DNA of 64,000 nucleotides from Astragalus membranaceus (taxonomy: Eukaryota; Streptophyta; Magnoliopsida; Fabales; Fabaceae). Under the pieces are notes generated by a model. The model saw only the letters and a list, made by a program, of their open reading frames with translations. It searched no databases and was not told the origin of the DNA. Where the stretch lies: positions 157,476,166-157,540,165 of the forward strand of contig CM076854.1 in NCBI GenBank assembly GCA_039519185.1, given 5' to 3'. A program made the position numbers and the translations under genes. Shown in pieces: positions 11,077 to 22,600 of the stretch. Numbering within the stretch: position 1 is the stretch's first letter; each line of letters starts with the position of its first letter.

Positions 11077-12393
11077 GTTAGCCCTCTTTTTAGCAGTAGA
11101 ATAGTTATAGTTTACAATTTCAGTACAAATAAATAGCTGTCCAGACGTTGCAACGTCTAGAGAGTTAGTAGTCAGTAGTTGTTTTGTTTCTGTTTTGTGT
11201 AAATGTCCTCTCTCATTTTTCAAATTCAGTGAGCAGTGGGGACACTGCTCATCTTTTTGTTTGGGGGGGAGGATCATTTTTATGTTTCGTGTATGCATGA
11301 AATCAAATGCAAAATCAGTTTACTGCCCTACGCGAGTAATCATCAAAAATGTTTCTCTTTGGGCTAAATCTAGTAATGACTGTGTGTGAATTTGTGTGAG
11401 TAGCTGATGCATGCTTAGATGAATAGAATTGATTACTGCTTCCACACAAACTCTGTTTTGAGGAAAACCTAGTTAGCTAGGGACTATTTGATGCTAAAGC
11501 TAGTTTTGGTTGACTTTGGTGAGTGTAAAACTTGATTAAAAACTTAGAGTAGCAGTAGAAACTAAGTTTGGGGGTATATCAGGTTGTACTAAGGCTGGGT
11601 GCAAAGACTGTAGGATGATTAGTGCTTGTGTAGTGTGAGTGCAGCGTTGTAACGTCTACCCATAACGTTATAACGTATGCCGTGTGTGTTTGTGTGTTGT
11701 GTTCTGTGTTATCAAACGTTATAACGTCTACTCCAAAAAGACCAAAAAAGTGTGTGTTGTTTCAAATAAGTGGAAAAATCCACATGTCCTCTGTGTTTGC
11801 TGCAATTTCCCAAAACAAATACTGGGTACCCCAAATATCTCAATCCAAAATTGTCAAATCCAAAGGATCAAGAAGGAGAAAATCACAAAAACTCCAAACC
11901 AAAAGTGAAGAAAATCAAAAGAAAAGTTGCTCAGTAATGAGGGGTTGCAGCTGTGTGTGTTTTGCGTTGTGTGAGTCAGAAAAGTAGTTTGCGCTAATCT
12001 AGTCCTAGCATCCAAGATAAGACCCTTTGTTGTGCTTCAAATAACCCTCATGTCTTATGTGAAAATGTTAGCCTACTCTTTGTTTTGAAAGATGTTATAC
12101 TCTCACCATTTGGAAACCACTCTTTCATAGGCTAGGATAGCTTCTGAACCTAGCTAGGAAAAGAATTGATACAGAGATCACACACTCACTTTGGGCAGTA
12201 ATGAATCTAGAATGTAATTGTGCATTGGTGCGTGAGTGTGTAGTGTAAGTCTGAAGGAATTAGCCCCTTGAGAAAATTTTGATCAAAAATAGTTGAGCAG
12301 GGTGTAAACTGTTGGTGTATTTAGTTTCTTGCATCTTTTCATATGTTGTATTTCAATTGCTTGAGGACAAGCAATGGTTTAAGTTTGGGGGTG
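11077..12393 (+). other. Athila 1 3' untranslated region and polypurine tract
   Basis: This is non-coding sequence between the second ORF and the 3' LTR. It carries four palindrome copies (about 11142, 11644, 11663 and 11714). The end, 12381-12393 (aagtttgggggtg), is the probable polypurine tract for plus-strand priming. The decayed Athila copy has the same tract on the other strand at 32544-32556. Confidence 0.8.
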
Positions 12394-13889
12394 TGATAAC
12401 TCATATTTATATGAGTTATTTATACTTATTCAAAGTTAAATCATGCAAGTTCTCTGGCAATAGTAGGTTGTTTCTAGTAAAGTTTCTGTTAGTTTATTGC
12501 TTTTAGTTAGAAAGGGGCTAAATTACAAAGTTCTAGGCATTTTGGTGCCAATTGGCGCCTTTGTGAGCGTTTTGATGCTTCTTGTGTTTGTGCAGTAATC
12601 CAAACGTGGCAACGTCTCTCATCACGTCTGTAGAAGGACAGCAGAGCAAGAAAATAATATATCATTTTGGCGCGCATGTAATGATGGCCAGAGATCTGGA
12701 AATGAAGAAGATCTTCTCTCTCCTCAGCACTGACGCGGCTGACGCACTGTAGCAGTGCGGTGTCACTTCAGGGCAGAGTCAACTCGCAAGCAAACTTGGA
12801 AGGTGGGGAATGACATCAGCAACACGTGACCCTCTTTTGACCATGGCTATTCTCTCTCTACAAAAAGGCAAGGGTGCACCATGCGAAACAGACGACTCCA
12901 TCCATCATCCACCTTCCTCCATTTTTCAGAGATAGTTTTCTAAAAGAAGTTCTGGACACAGACTTCTTCATTTTAAACTCTCTCAAGGCCCCAATTTCCA
13001 TATTCATTTGCAACCATTACTGTAAGGCTCAGACGTTGTAACGTCTTTACAGCGTGCATGAAGGAAGGCCACTTAGGCGTATCATTGGCGTTTAGTCTCC
13101 TTTCCTCTATGTACGGTATTTGGATTTTAACTCCTCTTATTTCTGTAAGGATGCTCAGCATGAGCTAAACATTGGTAGTTGGGTTGTTGTTTTGCATGTA
13201 ATGAATCTCTAGTTTAATATTATGAAGTATTGATGTTATGCGTTTTAAATCTTTGCATGCTAATATTTCCAAACTTGTTTTGAACTTGGCCACTTAAAAC
13301 AAGTAGATTCATAGGTACAGACATGGTCTATGAAAAGAACTCAAAGATTTATATGAATGACAAGGTGCACTAAAGACATTTGGGCATTTTTATCTAAGTC
13401 TAGACATAGAATGGATAATAGTTCATAGGACTTTGCTGTGGGTACTTAAAATACAGGAGCAGGCCTACTTAGAACCTAGACATAGGAATTCTAGTACTTG
13501 AAGCTCTGACGTTTTGTGACTGAAAAGCACAGCTCTTTTGCAACAGCGTTCAAACGTGATAACGTCTATACAACATGGCATTTGTACGTAATAACGTGTA
13601 AACGTTATAACGTCTGACTAGAGGAGATTTACTTGCATGCAGCAATCCAACTCATACTATTCCATATTCACAACCATTTCTCATTTATTTGCTTTATTTA
13701 TGTTCTTAGTCTTAATACCAACTTTTAGTGTCGATTTGTTACTTGCTTCACTTGTGTTTTAAAAGACTTGAACTCTGAAAGTTAATCAATCCTCGTGGGA
13801 ACGATCTCTTACTTTTTATCCACTCTATTACTTGTACGACGTGTATACTTGCACTGATATTGCGACTATAGAACACACGAGCGCGAACA
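12394..13889 (+). repeat. 3' LTR of Athila element 1
   Basis: It is the same length as the 5' LTR (1,496 bp) and differs from it by five transitions. It is followed by the second copy of the TSD gttag at 13890-13894. The four LTR palindromes recur at about 12604, 13032, 13553 and 13601. Confidence 0.97.
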
Positions 13890-14223
13890 GTTAGCATTCG
13901 CAAATTGAGAGAAAGAGAATAGAGAGAAAGAGCGAGAAGGTCGTAGAGAGGAGAAGAGAAAGGAGAAGGGCGCGAGCTCAAGGAGGAGGAAAGGACGTGA
14001 TCTGTTGCTGTGGTTCTGCTCGTGTCTGTCTCTAGGGCTTCCGTTCTTCGAATTCGAGGTAAGGGGAGTTCTATCAATTTATATAATAATTCATATGATA
14101 GGCTCTAGGTAGTGATAGCTTAGATCTAATCCATGAGTATGAATTATGCGTGATTTCATGTTGTTGTTACGATTAGCATGTAGTTTGATGAATTCGTTGC
14201 TCAAGGATCCGTTGTTAGTGTTT

Positions 14224-14568
14224 GGGCGCCTAGGGCGCCATGTGTGTGCTTGTGATGTTGCTGAAATTCTGATGTTTGGTGAATGATTTTGATGATTCTA
14301 TATTGTTGGAATTGGTGTTGTGATGGATCATGTAAAATTGTGGAAAATTGCTGAAATTTCTGTTCAGGGGCGCCATGGGCGCCATAGGTGGTGTTGCTGG
14401 GAAGTTTTGCTCCACGGTTACTGTAGCAGGGCGCCATGGGCGCCAAGCTGCCTGTGCGTGCGTGTGTGTTGCGTGGACGCTGGGCGCCAAGGGCGCCAGT
14501 GCGTGTGTGTGTTGCGTGTTACTGGGCGCTGGGCGCCAGGTGCCAGGCGCTGGGCGCCCAGGGCGCCA
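14224..14568. repeat. GGGCGCC paired-palindrome cluster in the solo LTR
   Basis: GGCGCC is self-complementary. Here it occurs in pairs spaced nine bases apart: 14224-14239, 14368-14383, 14429-14444 and 14482-14497, then a denser run at 14524-14568. Further single copies lie near 1113 and 14730. The sequence between the pairs is unrelated, so this is not an ordinary tandem array. Confidence 0.85.
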
Positions 14569-14856
14569 GTTTTCAGGATGTTCCCAAATTTTTATGAAAA
14601 CTGTTTTCGCTATAACTTTTGACTCGGGCATCCGTTTTAAACGTTTCAAAAAGTGTTGGGAAGCTTTTTCAATTGTCTACCTGTGTGTTTCATTTTTGGA
14701 ATAAAAACTTATTATTTTCTGGTGGTTTCTGGGCGCCCAAGCGGCTGTCCCCGGTGGTCGTTACGGTGACATTGTAAAGTCGAACTGAGTTCTTTAAAAA
14801 TCCCCTTTACCTATAATTAACAGTTTTAACGTTTTAGTGTCAAAATGGGTGATTTA

Positions 14857-15146
14857 TGACGATGATGCCCTTAGTGGCTAGTAAAATGACTGTTTTGCCC
14901 TTAGTGGCTAATATTATTTATAATGATGTGTAAATGACGATGATGCCCTTAGTGGCTAGTTAAATGACTGTTTTGCCCTTAGTGTCTAATATTATTTATA
15001 ATGATGTGTAAATGACGATGATGCCCTTAGTGGCTAGTTAAATGACTGTTTTGCCATTAGTGGTTAATATTATTTATAATGATGTGTAAATGACGGTGAT
15101 GCCCTTAGTGGCTAGTTAAATGACGGTTTTGCCCTCAGTGGCTATT
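14857..15146. repeat. Tandem array, 78-bp period, about four copies
   Basis: Units start at 14857, 14935, 15013 and 15091 (tgacgatgatgccc in the first three, tgacggtgatgccc in the last). Each contains two 'cccttagtggcta'-type blocks. The array is inside the solo LTR and non-coding. Confidence 0.9.
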
Positions 15147-15370
15147 GTTTGAGTTGATGATGTTTATGAATAAGTGACGATGAAAATAAGTGACGTTGAA
15201 TTGTTTGAGTTGACGATGTTTATGAATAAGTGACGATGAAAATAAGTGACGTCGAATTGTCTGAGTTGATGATGTTTATGAATAAGTGACGATGAAAATA
15301 AGTGACGTTGAATTGTTTGAGTTGATGATGTTTATGAATAAGTGACGATGAAAATAAGTGACGTTGAGGC
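15147..15370. repeat. Tandem array, 56-bp period, four copies
   Basis: Units start at 15147, 15203, 15259 and 15315 (gtttgagttgatgatg). They follow the 78-bp array directly. The remainder to 16200 is single-copy LTR sequence with scattered 'aggcccaaaaggctaagtgacg' blocks and no ORF of interest. Confidence 0.9.
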
Positions 15371-16800
15371 CCAAAAGGCTAAGTGATGATCAGGCCCAAA
15401 AGGCTAAGTGACGTTGTTGTGTGTAAATTGTGAATTGACAGGTGATGTGCCTCCTAATTGGAAAATTGGTAAGTGACGGGTCACACAGTTGACCGTGATT
15501 GTGTGTTTGTGCGTGGTGCATGTCATAGTGTCTCATGCCTCTCATATGCATAAACCCAGTGACGTTTTGAGGCCCAAAAGGCTAAGTGACGATGAGGCCA
15601 TAAAGGCTAAGCGATGTTTGTAAAAAGGTACCTCATGCATATGCCCGCGAGTGGGTTGCATTTCATATGCCTACATGACATAGTGATGAGATATTGTAGT
15701 GATGTGATTGATGATTGTGATGTGATTATTTTAGAGCTGTGACTTGACTTATTGCTTATCATGTGAATTATTATGTGGATTGAATTGGACTCACCCTTCT
15801 GTTTGAATGTTACCCCCATGCGGTAACGTGCAGGTGATCTCGAGTGAAGGCTTAGGTATCTTCACTAGCTGAGTCGGGTCGTCTGCTCTGATTATGTAAC
15901 ACTAGGGGGGAATGACGTTGTTTAAGTTACTTATGACCATTGTTGTTGTTGGATTTTACTATTGTGAGCCTTGCATAGTTGCAATGCCTTTTTATGATTA
16001 AACTTGTTGGGTTTTCCGCTGTGAAGTTGTATGTTAATTGACGACAGCGTTTTGAAAGTATTATAAGGCTGTTTTCGAAAAGCGAGTAAATTGGCGTGTA
16101 ATGTTCAACGAAGTAAGTGCGACATCCCTCGTGATGTAACTAAAATTTGAAACTCTGATTTTTACGCTAATAAAGTAACGGGTAGAAAAGGGGTGTTACA
16201 TGTTCCATCAAAGATTAATGCTTATCCCGATGACGCCATTGGGAAACTATGTGGAGCTGAACACTCAGGTCGAGTGCGTGTTTTAGGTCCAGGTGTCTCT
16301 CCAACTTATGTTTTTGCAAACCGTCGGCATTTCACTGAAATTATCCAAGTTGGTATCTCAAGCCAAATGAATGTCGAGAACTTAAAGAAGCAAGTAGTAA
16401 ATTTGGAAGAAAAACTAACAGGATATGAAGAAACAAAGGAACAACTTATAGAAACTACGGAGCAGCTTACACAAACCACCGAGAAGCTTGGACAAGCAAC
16501 AAATAAGTTGACAAAACTTGAGAGGTTCTTGGAACATAAATTTGGAGATGAGTTATCTATGTTTGACCTATATGTTCATCTTGGTTATTGTTATTTAGAG
16601 TATGTATGAGAACATCTAGTTACTTATTTGTTGTTGGCCGTTTTTGGTTTCATATTTCATGTTAAGGCTATTATTACTTTTGAAATGGATGGTACGTAGA
16701 CTTAGACTTTTATCATTAGTAATCAATATATTTGGACTGTTTATCTTCTCACTGTCTATGTGTATAGAGGTGGCAAAACGGGCTACCCGGCCCATACCGG

Positions 16801-17295
16801 CACTACAAAAAAATTAGCCAATAGCGACAGACATTTCCCTCGCAAAATGACATAAAACCGTCGCTAATGGTCATTTGCGAGGGAATTAGCGAGAGACCAG
16901 TTCCCTCGTAGAATCCCTCCTCGCTATTGAGATTAGCGAGGGAATTTAATCCCTCGCTAATTAGCGAGGGAATTTAATCCCTCGCTAATTAGCGAGGGAA
17001 TTTGCCGTCGCTAAGTCCCTCGCTAATGACTGCAGCTTTTCAGGTGATGGGACTCAGTTGCAGGGGTTGGTAACTGCGCAGGAATTAGCGAGGGACAGTT
17101 CCCTCGCTAATAACTGCAGTTTTCAAAAAAAAATGACACGTGTCCCGTGCTGAATGGCTTGTTTTTTAATATATATTTATTATTAATTAATGAATATTAT
17201 ATTATATTATTAATTTTGTGGTGGTGGCGTGGTGGTGGTGGTGGTGGTGGCGTGGTGGTGGTGGTGGTGATGGGTGGTTTAGAGTAGAGAGAGAA

Positions 17296-17346
<51 letters not shown>

Positions 17347-17447
17347 GAGAGTGGTGGTGGTGGTGGTGGCGTGGTAGTGGTGTGGTGGGGGTGGTGGTGT
17401 GGTGGTGGTGGTGATGGGTGGTTTAGAGTAGAGAGAGAAGGAGAAGA

Positions 17448-17537
<90 letters not shown>

Positions 17538-18127
17538 TGAGAGTGGTGGTGGTAGTGGTGAAGAGTAAGAGAGAGTGAGTGAGAGTGGTAGGAGGTATGT
17601 GGTGGTGGTGGTGTTGGAAGAGTGAAGAGAGAAGAAGACTGTGAGAGGAGGTGGTGATGATGGTGGTGGTGGTTGTGTCGTGGTGGAGAGTAGAGGAAGA
17701 GGAAGGGAAGAGGAATGGGGAAGAGGAAGGGAAGAGGAAGGGTGAAGAGTGAGTGAGTGAGTGAGAAAGAAGAGGGAGCGTGTAAACGGTTTTAAGGAAA
17801 AAAAGAAAAAAAATTGCGAGGGAATTAGCGAGGGAACTGTCCCATCATCTGAAAAGTTAAATTTAGCGAGGGAACTGTCCCTCGCTAATTTCTGCACATT
17901 TACCAACCACTGCGCTGAGTCCCATCATCTGAAACGTCAAAATTTAGCGAGGGAATTAGCGAGGGACCTAAAATTAGCGAGGGCATTGCCGTCGCTAAAG
18001 CCGTCGCTAATCGCAAAAAAATTGACAGCCCTATGCCCTCGCTAAAGCCGTCGCTAATCGCAGTTTTTGCGAGGGACAACAAGTCCCTCGCTAATGGCCG
18101 TCGCTAATACCAGTAATTTTTGTAGTG
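16801..18127. mobile_element. Mini-CACTA element (1,327 bp)
   Basis: It begins CACTACAAAAAAATTAGCC and ends TTTTTGTAGTG, with the 3-bp TSD cgg at 16798-16800 and 18128-18130. Both ends are packed with the subterminal repeat TTAGCGAGGGA in both orientations, the usual CACTA arrangement for transposase binding. The middle (17218-17760) is a microsatellite of GGT-rich and long GA-rich runs. No transposase is encoded, so it is non-autonomous. Confidence 0.93.
17218..17760. repeat. GGT and GA microsatellite block
   Basis: Alternating (GGT/GTG)n and (GA)n runs occur; the longest GA run is about 17448-17535. They occupy most of the interior of the mini-CACTA. The long open frames across them are artefacts of the repeat. 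Confidence 0.95.
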
Positions 18128-18684
18128 CGGGCCGACCCGTTACGGGCTCGGGCTTTTAAGGGTCGGGCTAAAAAGCCCGGGTTGAAATTCGGGCTCACCC
18201 TTTAAGGCCCAAGCCCGGCCCTATGCGGGCTGCGGGCTTTTCGGGCTAGCCCGCATTATGCGCGATTTTTTAGCGAGACTGTCATGTTTTTACAACTGGA
18301 GCTTCTTCAATTATTTTTTGGTGTCTTCTCTGCACACTGTAATCTCTCAATTCTACGATAGAAAAACGGTCGCAGGTATGAAGCTTACAACCTTAATGAT
18401 AAAGAAGGTTATCCATATATGCAACGCTCTTTACTGTCTCACAGGGCTAAGATAAATTTTTTTTTCTTTTTCAAGAAAACAAATCCTAGGAGAATGTATT
18501 TAGAACAATGAGTACATCATGAATTTATTTAGCATCAATTTTTGCAGTCACAGTAATAGCAATTGAAGAAATTCACGTTTCTATAGAATATTGGGGTTAA
18601 ATAACAAAAATATAATTAAACAAAGTGTATTCAAAACAAAACAAAACATAAGAAAACTTAATCAACTTTCTACTGTTAACAAAC

Positions 18685-18881
18685 TCAATCTTGTGTTGCA
18701 GCTCCTTGGTTGAGCTCGGCAAACCTCAGGCCAACACGCATAGAATGCTTCAGAAACTTCTCTGCGCATCTTCGAACACAACTTTCCTCTTGCTTTTGCA
18801 GGGATTTATGCTCAAACGTATCAACACAATCACTAAAGCATCTCTCAACCAGTGAATTATACATTCTCAGACTGTCGCGGG
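18685..18881 (-). pseudogene. Captured TIM9 (small Tim chaperone) last coding exon
   Basis: Read on -, an intron acceptor (ttatcttag) at about 18882 is followed by an open exon giving RDSLRMYNSLVERC, SLQKQEESCV, CAEKFLKHSMRVG and FAELNQ, then a TGA. It has the twin CX3C motif (CFSDC and CVRRC, 15 residues apart) of small Tim proteins and matches plant TIM9 by eye. TIM9 acts with TIM10 in the mitochondrial intermembrane space, escorting hydrophobic precursors. Only the C-terminal part is present. No upstream exon is found before the hAT arm resumes at about 19000, so this is a gene fragment carried by the element. The reading frame is undamaged, so capture was recent or the copy is young. Confidence 0.85.
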
Positions 18882-19181
18882 CTAAGATAAATAAACGGAA
18901 GGAAAAATAGATAATAAATGTAGAGTACCATATTTGATATATACTATTCAGAGCCACTAATTGAGTCATATAATCACAGCACGACATCAACCACCACGGG
19001 CTTGTGGGCTACTCATGGCCCGGTCGGGCTAGCCCGATGCGGGCTCGGGCTTTTGCGGACCGGGCTAAAAAGCCCGGATGTAAAAACGGGTTCAATTCAT
19101 TCGGCCCAAGCCCTCCCATTTTTCGGGCTAACCCAGCCCGACCCGGCGGGCCCGGCCCATTTTGCCAGCTCTATATGTGTA

Positions 19182-19659
19182 CCATGAAATTTGAATGCTA
19201 TCAGGTGACTATTAGGTAAAAATGAATTTTAGTATCCGGTAAAAATGAATTTAAAAAAAAAAAATTTAGGTTAGCTACGGTTAAACCGTAGTTACATAAT
19301 GAAAAAAAATAATTTAGGTTAGCTATGGTTAAACCGCAGTTACATATTGACCAAGATGCCGCGAATTTCTCGCGCCAAGATAGACACGGTTTGACCGTGG
19401 CTAACATAGGCGTGTTACAAAACCAAATGGAAGATTTAGCCACTGCATAACCGTAGCTACATAACAGTATAACCGTGGCTAAAGAAATGTCTCCACGGTT
19501 GCTTTTCGCGTGGCTACCGAGGAAAAAGACCGTGGCTAAAATTTGGCGACGCCACGTCCTTTCACGGTTACAAAGACCGTGGCTAAGTATGTTCGCCACG
19601 GTGTTTGGGCCTGTTGGCTACGGTTTTGACCGTGGCTAATCACCGTGTTTTTTGTAGTG
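19182..19659 (+). mobile_element. 3' subterminal region and right end of the CACTA transposon
   Basis: The region is rich in the repeat TTAGCCACGG and its complement (CCGTGGCTAA), about a dozen copies, and ends TTTTTTGTAGTG at 19659. Together with the transposase exon at 16206-16609 this defines the 3' end of a + strand CACTA element. The base triplet after the end is gta (19660-19662); the matching left TSD is outside the window. It is inserted a few bases past the pol stop of the Tekay-like element. Confidence 0.88.
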
Positions 19660-19664
19660 GTACC

Positions 19665-22600
19665 TCAAGAAAACAAATACGGATATCGAGTCCGCATATT
19701 GTCCTCCAACTCCCAAGTAGCTTCCTCGACGGAAAAACCATCCCATACCACCTCGACGATGGGAATTGCCTTCGTCCGCAGCGTTCTCTCGCCACGTTCC
19801 ATGATGTAATTTGGATGAGGTTGGAAGGACAAGTCCGGTCGAAGATCGATCGTTTCAAAATCTAACGGTTGACTTGGATCGGGAATGTACTTCCGCAACT
19901 GAGACACATGGAACACATCATGGAGATTTGACAATGGTGGAGGCAAAGCAATACGGTATGCAAGAGGTCCGACTCGCTCGATAATTTGGAAGGGTCCAAT
20001 ATACCGAGGACTAAGTTTCTTCACCCGTAATACCCTACCTGTGCCAATTGTTGGTGACAATCTCAAAAACACATGATCACCCGACTCAAACTCTAACGGC
20101 CTTCTCCTTTTGTCGGCATAACTCTTTTGCCTACTTTGAGCAGCTTTCATTCTTTCCCTGATCTGGCGGATCTTTTCAGTAGTGTCATGAATCATCTCAG
20201 GTCCTAACAATCGGTTCTCACCGACTTCCCACCAACACAATGGAGTTCTACATTTCCTACCATACATGGCTTCAAAAGGTGCCATTCCAATACTGGAATG
20301 ATAACTGTTGTTGTAAGAGAATTCCACCAATGGAAGATGATCCTCCCATTTCTTTCCGTTATCAAGTACCGACGCCCTAAGCATATCCTCTAATGTCTGG
20401 ATAGTTCTCTTGGTCTGACCATCTGTCTGCGGGTGATAAGCGGTACTAAGAAGTACTTTAGTTCCCAATGCTTCATTCAGAGCTTTCCAAAATCGAGAAG
20501 TGAATTTCGGATCTCGATCCGACACTATACTGGTAGGAACCCCGTGTAACCTCACCATGTTCTTCAGATACACCTCAGCTAACTTGGATACTTTACTGCT
20601 CGAATGAACTGGATTAAAATGAGCTGATTTGGTTAACCGATCCACCACTACCCAAATGGAGTCGTTACCCGCTTGAGACCTTGGCAACGCCATTACAAAA
20701 TCCATAGAAATGTCTTTCCACTTCCATACTGGCACGTCTAGTGGCCGTAACAGACCAGCAGGCTTCTGATGTTCTATCTTAACTCTTTGGCAAGTTAAGC
20801 ATTGAGATACGAATTCAGCAATCTCTAACTTCATTCCATGCCACCAATACATCTGCTTTAAATCTCTATACATCTTGGTGGATCCAGGATGTACAGAAAA
20901 TAAACTTCGGTGTGCTTCCTCTAGCACCTGCCTTTTAACATCTTCATCATCGGGCACACAGATCCTACCGTTGAAACAAATAACTCCATCGCTATCTTCG
21001 GTAAAATCTGGCAACACTTTTTGTGATTGTAGCTTCACATCAACTTCCTGTGCTATGCGAATAGACTCTCTTAAGGAACTAGAGATCCTCATATGGCTCA
21101 ACACTAACCTGTTATTTCTTGATCTTGCATTCAAATTTAAGTCTCTAAAGGACTCCAACAAATTCATTTCATGTATCATAAACTCTGCTATGTGAATGGA
21201 TTTCCTACTTAGTGCATCAGCTACAACATTAGCCTTTCCCGGATGATACTTCAATTCGAAGTCATAATCCTTCAGAAATTCCACCCACCTTCTCTGCCTG
21301 TTATTCAACTCCTTCTGATCAAACAAATATTCAAAACTTTTATGATCACTAAAGACTTCGAAACGAGACCCATATAGGTAATGTCTCCAAATCTTCAGTG
21401 CGTACACAATAGCTGCCAATTCCAAATCATGAGTCTGATAGTTCTCCTCATGAGTTTTCAATTGCATGGATGCATAAGCTACCACTTGTTGGTTAGGCAT
21501 TAGAACACATCCTAAACCCTTTCCAGAAGCTTCGCTGTAAATTTGGAATTCCAAAGACGGATCTGGAAGAATTAGGATTGGAGCAGAAGTCAACCTAACC
21601 TTCAACTCTTGAAAACAATCCTCACAATCGGCATCCCATATAAACGGTTGGGCCTTACGAGTTAACCGAGTAAGTGGAAGAACCAATTGTGAAAAACCTT
21701 GAATAAACCTCTTGTAGTAACCAGCTAGACCTAAGAAACTTCTTATTTCAGTGACTGATGTTGGTCGTTCCCAGTTCAACACCGCTTCCACCTTACTGGG
21801 ATCTACCGCAACCCTCGTTTGGGAAATTACATGTCCCAAAAACTTCACTTCAGGCATCCAGAAGTCACACTTCGACGGCTTTGCATACAATTTCTTCTCT
21901 TGGAGTACATTCAGAACAATGCGGAGATGTTGAACATGGTCCTCAATGGTCTTAGAGTACACCAAGATATCATCGATGAAAACTACAACGAACTGATCCA
22001 GATAAGTGTGGAACACTCGGTTCATGTATCCATGAACACGGCTGGAGCATTAGTCAAACCGAAGGGCATTACTACGAACTCGTAATGTCCATATCTCGTA
22101 CGGAAAGTTGTCTTCGGAATATCTAAGGCTCGTACCTTTATTTGATGATAGCCCGACCTCAGATCAATTTTTGAAAATACCACGGCACCTTGAAGTTGAT
22201 CAAGTAAGTCGTCTATCCTTGGCAAGAGATATTTATTCTTGATCGACACTTTGTTGAGTTGTCGATAATCAATACACAACCTCATGCTTCCGTCCTTTTT
22301 CTTAACCAACAACACCGGAGCACCCCATGGAGAAGCGCTCGGTCGAATGAACCTCTTTGAGATCAACTCTTCAAGTTGAGACTTCAATTCCCTTAATTCT
22401 AATGGAGACATCCTATAAGGAGCAATAGATATTGATCCTGTACCAGGAATCAATTCTATTGAGAATTCTACCTCTCGGTTAGGAGGTAAGGATGAAACTT
22501 CTTCTGGAAAGACATCTAGAAATTCATTTACCACTTGCACAGATGACAAATCTAAACCCGTTTCAGTATATGCAGATAACATAATAAGAATAGCTTTCGC

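Larger units (their letters stand above)
1214..13889 (+). mobile_element. Full-length Athila-type Ty3/gypsy retrotransposon
   Basis: This is a complete element of 12,676 bp with two 1,496-bp LTRs, the TSD gttag (1209-1213 and 13890-13894), a tRNA-Asp primer site, one uninterrupted gag-pol frame, a second downstream ORF, and a purine-rich tract before the 3' LTR. By eye the LTRs differ at five positions, all transitions (about 0.33 percent). With the often-used plant rate of 1.3e-8 per site per year that is roughly 10^5 years, so the insertion is recent. Element-specific palindromes related to AGACGTTRYAACGTCT occur about 22 times through its length (see findings). It lies inside the solo LTR at 984-16200. 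Confidence 0.95.
984..16200 (+). mobile_element. Solo LTR of a TGTAACACCC-type gypsy element, itself interrupted
   Basis: It begins TGTAACACCC at 984 and ends GGGTGTTACA at 16200, flanked by the 5-bp TSD tgttc. No internal retrotransposon domain belongs to it; the only coding DNA inside is the nested Athila element. Without that insertion the LTR is about 2.5 kb (984-1213 plus 13895-16200). It contains an AG-rich leader-like part around 13910-14060, a cluster of GGGCGCC pairs (14224-14568), and two tandem arrays (78-bp and 56-bp periods). A solo LTR is what unequal recombination between two LTRs leaves. The Tekay/Del assignment rests on end sequence and length only. Confidence 0.85.
926..16609 (+). 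pseudogene. CACTA transposase (Transposase_24-like) C-terminal exon, split by a solo LTR
   Basis: Reading starts after an intron acceptor AG at 924-925 and runs to 983. It resumes in the same frame after one copy of the duplicated target at 16206 and stops at 16607-16609. Across the join the frame gives GVPSKINAYPDD and then GAEHSGRVRVLGPGVSPT, the GRVRGxGxGVTPT-type signature of plant En/Spm-associated Transposase_24 proteins. The tail is a glutamine- and threonine-rich coiled-coil-like segment (ETTEQLTQTTEKLGQ) ending in YVHLGYCYLEYV. The solo LTR at 984-16200 with TSD tgttc (979-983 and 16201-16205) interrupts it. Earlier exons are off-window or unrecognised. The perfect frame across the removed insertion shows the transposase was still open when the LTR element landed. 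Confidence 0.8.
16765..19173. mobile_element. Non-autonomous hAT element carrying a TIM9 fragment
   Basis: Terminal inverted repeats TAGAGGTGGCAAAACGGGC (left) and its near-complement ending GCCAGCTCTA (right) are flanked by the 8-bp TSD tatgtgta at 16757-16764 and 19174-19181, as expected for hAT. Both subterminal regions are made of GGGCTCGGGC-like GC-rich repeats in inverted orientation (16775-16800 plus 18128-18260, and 19000-19160). No hAT transposase is visible. The interior (about 18260-19000) is unrelated, AT-rich sequence including a host gene exon. A mini-CACTA at 16801-18127 interrupts the left arm. The hAT lies in the CACTA element, downstream of its transposase exon. Confidence 0.9.

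Noticed and set aside
14857..15370. CRISPR-like array
   Set aside because: Tandem repeats with no unique spacers, in a plant LTR; CRISPR is not expected in a eukaryotic nuclear genome.
17202..17906. 234-codon Ser/Leu/Pro-rich frame on -
   Set aside because: Product of GA and GGT microsatellites inside a mini-CACTA.
18685..18881. Functional TIM9 gene
   Set aside because: Only a C-terminal exon, enclosed within hAT subterminal repeats; no upstream exon or start found.
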